From contig CM033399.1 in the NCBI GenBank assembly GCA_019426215.1, positions 26,917,022 to 26,981,021 of the forward strand: DNA of 64,000 bases. The letters run 5' to 3'. Shown here in pieces: positions 58,227 to 64,000 of this stretch. The position numbers and the translations under genes are program-made. Origin of the DNA: Buddleja alternifolia. Lineage: Eukaryota; Streptophyta; Magnoliopsida; Lamiales; Scrophulariaceae. How positions within the stretch are numbered: the stretch's first letter is position 1; every line of letters begins with the position of its first letter. Under the pieces are notes generated by a model. That model ran no database searches. It was not told where the DNA came from and worked only from the letters and a program-made list of their open reading frames with translations.

Positions 58227-60224
58227 GCGCGAGTCGCTCGTGGGTCCTGTAGATGCCTTACCTTACTTTTGAAGAGGCATGGAAAGTTACATCCGTGAAC
58301 AACTTAGACAAATATAGCTGCTCCAGATTGACTTAAATGAAGATGCTTCTACAAGCAAGCAGGATGCCCTTCCAGGACCAAGCAAAGCCCAATTTCAATT
58401 GACCGATGATTTTGCAGAATTTCAACGTGAAAGACGAGCGATTGTTGAGAAAGCCCAATCGCTGGATGTCACTTTCAACCAACACTTCGGTTTTAGTGAC
58501 TTCCGTGGGTACAACTTACATCCCGTCTTATTTTGCAAACATAACATCCGAGTGGCGAAGTTCATTTCTCTAATCAGGCCAATGGATCAGGCTCTCGCCC
58601 AAGCGCTCATGCCATTTTTGTTGGACTACAAGACACTTTACACTACTGGAGTAGAGTTTTCGGAAGACCCTGATCTAGTGTGGATCACTGAAGCGCACGA
58701 AGATGCTGTGATATTTATTCTGAGAACTTTTTATCAGAGTCCAAGGCATGTTATGGAGGCAATTGTCCCACTTTGGGTTGTACCGATGAAAAGAGATGTT
58801 TCTGTGCAGATCACAAAAGTTGAAGCAGGGCTGGATCCTACTGTTGCAGACGCTGAAGTTACAAACGCTGCTATTCAGATGACAGATGACCCCAGTGTTA
58901 CAGTGGTTGATAGGCCCATTGTTGAACCAGTTGTTCAGATTGAGGAAGCGACTCAATCTCTCGAGTTAGTGATAAAAGAAGTACATACTGAAATGGCCGA
59001 GGAGCCTGAAGAGCCATTCATCAGAGATAAGTCCAAAGGAAAGGCTTCCGTTTCTAGCTCGTATGGACTTATTCCGTCCCCAGTCTTCTTCTTCGGACTC
59101 AGACTCGAAAAGTGATCAAGAGGTAACAGACTTTAGACGAGCCATTCAGAACTCGCTCAACACTATCGAAGGTTCCTACTCAAAGATGCTCGACAATGAT
59201 GATCTACATATCAAGTTAGTCTCTGACACCCGGAAGCCATGATATTGCAAACGCTGCAACAAAGAGTACAGCTGCGATGCTTGATCGCATGGCTCCGCTT
59301 ATCATTGACTTAGCTGAGGAATTCAATTGCTTATTAGCCCAGAACGCCTCAGCAAATACTGAGAGACATAATACTTCCAATTCTGTTGTCCAGAGTATTG
59401 CCAAACAAGTCGCTCTACTTGTTGATGAAGTTAGGCTATTGCGGAAAGATATCGCTGAACTAAAGACTTCCCTTAATGATGCCAAGAAGGGGAAGATAAA
59501 GAAAAGCATGAAGAGTCCAAGGCCAAAGGAAAGGCATCACTGGAGCTGATATCCAAAATTGACAACAAAAATTGGCGCTCCATGTTTGAAGAGATAGTCA
59601 GTTTAAAAAAGATGCTCACTAAGAATCGTAAGCCAAGATACTTCTGAGGCAGGCATAGGCTTCCGGACCTTGATGTTGAAATTTTAGAAGGTATGGGATT
59701 TCTCCCATATGCGGCACCGCTAAGGAAACCTCTAAATTGGAGACCTTCCAACGACCGAATGAAGGACATTTACCATGATCTAATCAGAATGCTCGGGATC
59801 TCTCCAAGGGAATGGGTGGAAAGGTTGATGGAGTTAAATTTAAGCGCTAAAAGAAAAGGCGAGGACTACAATGAAGTCTATCATACAACAATGATAGACA
59901 TCGACCGAGACTTTATGGATCTAGCGAATGAAATTCTCCAGGAAGAAGAGGCTTCCAAGAAGCGACAAAGAAAATGATTTTATTGTTTTATCTTTTATTT
60001 CTTTGTGTATGATGCCGCTTTTTATGTTTACTTTTTCAGCATAAATCATGTACTCTTTAAATTTTACAAATATGAATGAATGTGATTTATCGCTGAAACA
60101 TCTTGTTGAGGCTAATTTACATTAGCTAACTTATCTACTTTTCTAACGCTAACTTATATTTATTTTGAACTTTTCTTTAAACTTTTAAACTATAAAAGGG
60201 TTATAAGAGTTAAGGTCTTGACAT

Positions 60225-60242
60225 CATCAAAAAGGGGGAAAT
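60225..60242 (+). promoter_or_regulatory. Polypurine tract of the Sirevirus-like element
   Basis: AAAAAGGGGGAAATT directly precedes the LTR start TGTTAGGTGTTAG. Confidence 0.8.
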
Positions 60243-61643
60243 TGTTAGGTGTTAGATGTTTTGATGATGACAAGAATAAGATTTTTTGTTAGACCCCAAA
60301 AATAATGTAAGTTTATTTTTTCATAGAACAACTGTATAAGCGTTTGAAAGTTTGTAATGTTGTTAAGCTTGTAATTTTTATCTTTGTAGATTTTAGACTA
60401 AGTATTTGAAACAGAGTCGTTGATAGTATTTTAGGTGAGTCTATCAAAGATGAAGTTGAAGATCAGCGTCTGAAGTCAAGTGAAGATGAATATTTGTTCT
60501 TAGCGTCTATCAAACCCTAAAGGACTATTTCAGGGTTGTTGAATCAAGCGCTCAAAAGACTCAAGCGATCTTCGACGGACATTTATTTCCAACTGGAAAT
60601 AAATTCAAATGCATTAAATGTCTGATAAGTGCATTAAATGTGATAATCTATCATGACTTGTGGACAAGCCACCGTTTGACTAGACTGTTAGAAATCAAAG
60701 TTCAAACCTGCTCCTGTCCAATCGAAACTAGCAGAAATTCAGGAATGTCAGAAAAGAGACTGTTTAACGCGTTGCGTGAGATACACGTGCCTACATGTGT
60801 CCAACGAATAAATCCTAAGAAATCTCTATAAATAGTACCCTCCAACAAACCCTAAATACACATGTACATGCACAAGAAAAAGGTCCAAACTTTGCTGAAA
60901 TTGTTTGAGAGAAAAGCTTATAAACATCCTCTCAAGCTTTTTCATACATTCCAAAGACAGTTAAAGATATCTCAAACTTCTTCAAAGAAGATCCCTAAAC
61001 TCCTATTGAGATATCCCAAGTTGTTTGAACTTCTAAAATCAGACAAACCCGTGACTAAACCCTCAACCTCTTTTATCTGAGTGAGAAAGTTGTTGATTCT
61101 ACAAGCAACATTTCTGTGTGAGAGAAGCTTGTTGAAGAAGGTCTTCATTGGAGTTGAAATCTGTGTGATCAAGGAGCTCAAGATCATCTTCTCTTTCATC
61201 TATTTTGTAGAAGCCTCTATGTGATCCTTCGATAATCAATATAGTGAATTTCCTCCAATTGCAAAGGAGAAGAAGGCGTAGCTGGGATTACATGACCCAG
61301 TGAACCTTATACATCTTGCGTTATTTACTGCTTTATTGCTTTACCTTACATTTTCATATTATTTTTTTGAAAAGGCATTAAAAGGATTAAGCGACTAATT
61401 GGCAAAAGAGAACGCCAAGCTTAAAATTATTTCCGCTATGCTAACCCTGATTGGGCAATTTAAACACTACCCTACTTTGGAAATTGTTGAAATCACTAAG
61501 TCTAAGTTATCTAATCCTTAAGCGCCTGACCTAGCGTTCAACTTACTAAGCGTTCAAAATCTTCAAAAGTAATATGAAATTTTTAAAATCAAAAAAGACT
61601 TCAGGGTCTATTCAACCCCCCCCCCCTCTTCTAGACCCTTTCA
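60243..61643 (+). repeat. 3' LTR of the Sirevirus-like element
   Basis: It starts TGTTAGGTGTTAGATG. It holds a G-box (CACGTG, 60784-60789), a TATA box (CTATAAATAG, 60826-60835) and, near its end, a C-run (about 61617-61626). The last clear LTR-like bases are ...AGACCCTTTCA at 61643, but no second LTR exists here to fix the end, so the right boundary is approximate. Confidence 0.72.
60784..60835 (+). promoter_or_regulatory. LTR promoter with G-box and TATA box
   Basis: ATACACGTGCC contains the bZIP/bHLH G-box core CACGTG, about 37 bp upstream of CTATAAATAG. Such a pair suggests stress- or light-responsive control of the LTR; this is inference. Confidence 0.5.
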
Positions 61644-62070
61644 TATGCCACTTGGGAGTATCACAACAGAACCCTAATTTATATTGGGCTAAGCCCAACA
61701 CCGCACGCCTCCATCACCCACGCCGTTAGGCACGGTTGAGCAGCACGATCTACTGTTGCAGCAGCGGCGGCGGCGCGTGCTGCAGCAGAGGCGCCGGGGA
61801 CGACGTGTTGCTCTGGTGGCGGCGTGTTGCCCTTCGGATGACGCATTTTTCCAAAAAAACATGATTTTTCCAAAAAAAAAAAGGAATCCAATTTAGTTTT
61901 TCGTTTTACTCGGTAAATCCAATTCAACTCCAAAAAATTCAATTTTACAGATTCGCATGCAAAACATAAATTACCCAAATTACATACAATATGTAAATAC
62001 ATGTTTATGCAATTAAAACAATTAAAAACACATAAACATACATCGAATATCATGAATCTCCCGAATTTTA
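61644..62070 (-). other. Leader of the large minus-strand copia element
   Basis: This is sequence between the primer site (62071-62082) and the Sirevirus insertion. A GC-rich patch at 61680-61850 encodes an Ala-rich stretch (minus strand, MRHPKGNTPPPEQHVV...), possibly the Gag start, but no Gag domain follows because the element is interrupted here. Confidence 0.5.
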
Positions 62071-62082
62071 GCTCTGATACCA
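62071..62082 (-). promoter_or_regulatory. Primer binding site of the large minus-strand copia element
   Basis: GCTCTGATACCA is the exact complement of TGGTATCAGAGC (initiator-Met tRNA). A 4-nt spacer separates it from the LTR edge at 62087. Confidence 0.9.
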
Positions 62083-62086
62083 CTAT

Positions 62087-63780
62087 TGTGAATCGGTCTA
62101 GCGAATAAATTTTTTGATCGGAAACAGAACGAGAATTGAATCTCGGGTTTCATGATATTATAATTACACAGTAAGAATGAATTACGTAAGAGAATAATCG
62201 AATTACCTCTTAACAACAAAATTCGATTAATCAGCAGCAGCCCTAGACTCCTGCCTCTAGATTATCACGCGGAAGAAAAATCTCTGAGAAAACTCCGATC
62301 TCCTCCCCGGCAACAATGGCAGCGGCGGCTAGTTGGAGAGAGAGGGAGGGAAGTTTGTCTTTCCTATTGCTCTAGGTTTCTTTGGTTCAAAGTTAGATTC
62401 TGAATAATGACTTTTTTTAGAGTTCTAACATTGACTTACTACTTATACCAAGTAAGCAAAACCCCTAGGTATAATACCGGGGGGGGGGGGGCTTTGGGCT
62501 TGTTTGAAATTGGCTTCCATGCTTTGTTCCATCTTAGCCCATGTGTAATTAATTAAATCCAAGTCCAATCCAATTGACATTTAATTAATGAATTACTTTA
62601 ATCCAATTAAAATTAATCTAATTAATTTAATTCAACTTATAAATTAATTTTCAATTAATTTAACTTATGAATTAATATATTTTAATTAATTTATTTAATC
62701 CAACCATGCCATCCATTTTGTTAGTCAATCACATCAAATGTGATTTTACCAAAATACCCTTAGCATGGAAAAAAAAATTCATTTTCTTCACATAACGCGA
62801 CTCTCTAGGGTCGATTCAATTGGCAGTGGCAAGATTCCAAAGGATAAAGTTGTCACCTAGCCAGCACCGTAGAACTAAATCGTAGCCTAATTGAATACGA
62901 GATGAACATGTCATCACGAACCTTGATTACGACTACCATATGCGTATAAACTCTTCACTGGCGTGACCCGATCAAGTAAGAGACATGGTACGTCAAAGTC
63001 ATAAAACTTGATGTTGTACTCGGTAATCATAATAATGTGAAATTACCAAACTACCCTCAGTGACCACCACTAGTTAGCTTATATGTTTTGGCCAAAGACT
63101 TTGTAATTTCTATTACTTATGATCGTAAATGTCACATACTCGTTTACTATCGAGATGGTGAATCCCATACTGGCAGTTATCTTACAATGTCGAATGTACC
63201 ATGTGAATCGTACTTTGAGGTCGACCTCATCTATCAGGTGATACAGGTCCAACTACTCTGATAACATATTCAATACTCCAAGCACATTGTAAATAACTCA
63301 CCAAGTCTAAAGTTCACACATACTATCACAATCTTAATTCCAATCATTGACTGTCAAAGAGTAAATACCTATGTGATCGGATTAATGCGAGTCGAGTTCA
63401 AATATGTTAATTCCATTAACTATATTCATGACACCAGCTCTAACTATCTAATCAGTATTCGATTGGCACTTCCTTATCAAAGTAGGTGTTATACGAGTTG
63501 AATTTTAATGCCGAATTAATATACCTTAACTCACGAACTCCCCTTTTAAGAGATTAAGTACTTGACTCTTCCAGTGCCTCCTCTTAACCATAGAGGTGAA
63601 AAGTCTATCTTCAAATTTCATGGACTTGTTTGTTCAATACATTCAAATGCCATTAGATTTATATGAACAAAATCAAAATCTTTATTCTATAAATAGAAAC
63701 ACAAAATAGTTTGTACAAATAACTTATCTAAGCCCTACTTAATCTAATTCCTCATTGGCATTGAGGGCATACACCTAACA
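62087..63780 (-). repeat. 5' LTR of the large minus-strand copia element
   Basis: This 1694-bp block aligns end to end with 43526-45215. It starts TGTGAATCGG and ends ACACCTAACA on the + strand. It sits next to the primer site, so it is the 5' LTR of an element read right to left. A 13-G run at 62479-62491 replaces a shorter G tract in the other LTR. Confidence 0.9.
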
Positions 63781-64000
63781 TAGGAAGCTTAGGCCAATTT
63801 CAATTAGGAACTACGGAGTGCAGACTTAAAAATTAAGAGTAGGGACTCATTTTTAACTTTGAATAGGGTTTAGGGATTTTGTATCAATTTTCCCTTAATA
63901 AAATCAAGATTAGTGAAAATCGGGAGAAATTGAACAAGAATAAATTTGTCACTTTATGCATATGGTCCAGCAGTTTAAACACACGCATATACTATACCTT
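63781..64000. other. Right flank, unassigned
   Basis: No gene seen. The first bases TAGGA do not match the five bases before the left LTR (GGTGT), so the target duplication of the 20-kb nest is not intact. Confidence 0.5.

Larger units (their letters stand above)
55659..59977 (+). pseudogene. Extra ORF downstream of pol, apparently intron-containing (Sirevirus-like)
   Basis: A 4.3-kb coding region begins at ATG 55659 (one early frame shift) and ends at TAA 59975-59977. Its position equals that of the env-like ORF in Sireviruses, but I see no signal peptide or transmembrane stretch. Layout: a globular N-terminal region (55709-56383), a Lys/Ser/Pro/Glu-rich linker (56380-56911), an acidic block (57239-57450), helical segments (57480-57770, 57955-58157, 58390-58770), a coiled coil (about 59380-59510) and a Lys/Arg-rich tail. 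Three GT-AG intervals (56912-56981, 57160-57238, 58158-58226) each rejoin the frame exactly. Stops at 57769-57771, about 57820, 57928, 58269 and 58314, plus several frameshifts, show decay. The function is unknown. Confidence 0.72.
51793..61643 (+). mobile_element. Sirevirus-like Ty1/copia element lacking its 5' third
   Basis: Pol domains, a long extra ORF downstream of pol, a polypurine tract and one 3' LTR are present in + orientation. The 5' LTR, gag and protease core are missing. The copia domain order with a large extra ORF between pol and the 3' LTR is the hallmark layout of Sireviruses (Maximus/SIRE). The left breakpoint falls within the protease-integrase linker and inside the RT of the surrounding minus-strand copia element, suggesting a deletion that removed sequence from both. 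Confidence 0.82.

Noticed and set aside
55659..59977. Envelope glycoprotein assignment for the extra ORF
   Set aside because: Position fits, but no signal peptide, transmembrane helix or cleavage site could be seen.
43521..63785. Five-base target duplication of the large copia element
   Set aside because: Flanks GGTGT and TAGGA do not match.

Overview
This window is a repeat-dense stretch of a plant nuclear genome, most likely a eudicot. The evidence is AT-rich sequence, Ty1/copia elements with the initiator-Met tRNA primer site, a plant L1-type LINE with a C-terminal RNase H domain, a CACTA element whose accessory gene carries a C48 (Ulp1-like) peptidase domain, hAT, Mutator-like and PIF/Harbinger-type miniature elements, and a tRNA-derived SINE. 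I found no convincing single-copy host gene. Every protein-like stretch I could place belongs to a transposable element, and almost all of them carry stops or frameshifts.

Layout. 1-6388: a nearly complete + strand Ty1/copia element cut by the window's left edge, with gag, protease, integrase and RT/RNase H in order and a full 3' LTR. 6389-13960: AT-rich sequence with members of a dispersed repeat family (7175, 9695 and 13585), a copia gag relic, a 160-bp Mutator-like MITE, a retroposed segment holding a 343-bp hAT MITE, and a long inverted repeat. 13961-19447: a Tourist-like MITE with TTA duplications, split by a 5.0-kb CACTA element. 20465-28400: a ~540-bp tandem array with LTR/primer-site junctions, LTR-like repeats, a 1430-bp solo LTR with a 5-bp duplication, a minisatellite, and a 1545-bp hAT element with an 8-bp duplication. 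28402-29007: a fold-back MITE. 29489-31794: an internally deleted minus-strand copia element.

32330-38566: a decayed full-length L1-type LINE. 39218-41996: a second fold-back MITE and a probable Harbinger-type element with a SINE inserted in it. 42246-43035: a fragment resembling plant mobile-domain or DUF1985-type ORFs. 43526-63780: a minus-strand copia element with ~1.69-kb LTRs, expanded to 20 kb by two large insertions. One is a Ty3/gypsy-type element (45959-51204, duplication CATAG) that itself contains a 774-bp fold-back Mutator-like MITE. The other is the 3' two thirds of a + strand Sirevirus-like copia element (about 51793-61643), with pol, a large extra ORF and a 3' LTR.

The most interesting signal is that extra ORF after pol in the Sirevirus-like element. 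It contains three short GT-AG intervals (70, 79 and 69 nt), each of which restores an exact reading frame when removed, so it looks like an intron-containing gene inside a retrotransposon. Other notable signals are a two-level ~204-bp repeat built on a TGATC...GATCA motif in the CACTA element, a ~50-bp minisatellite with an ACTC-N8-GAGT dyad, and several insertions whose empty sites can be read from paralogous copies in this same window. All boundaries come from reading by eye; percent identities and database matches were not computed.
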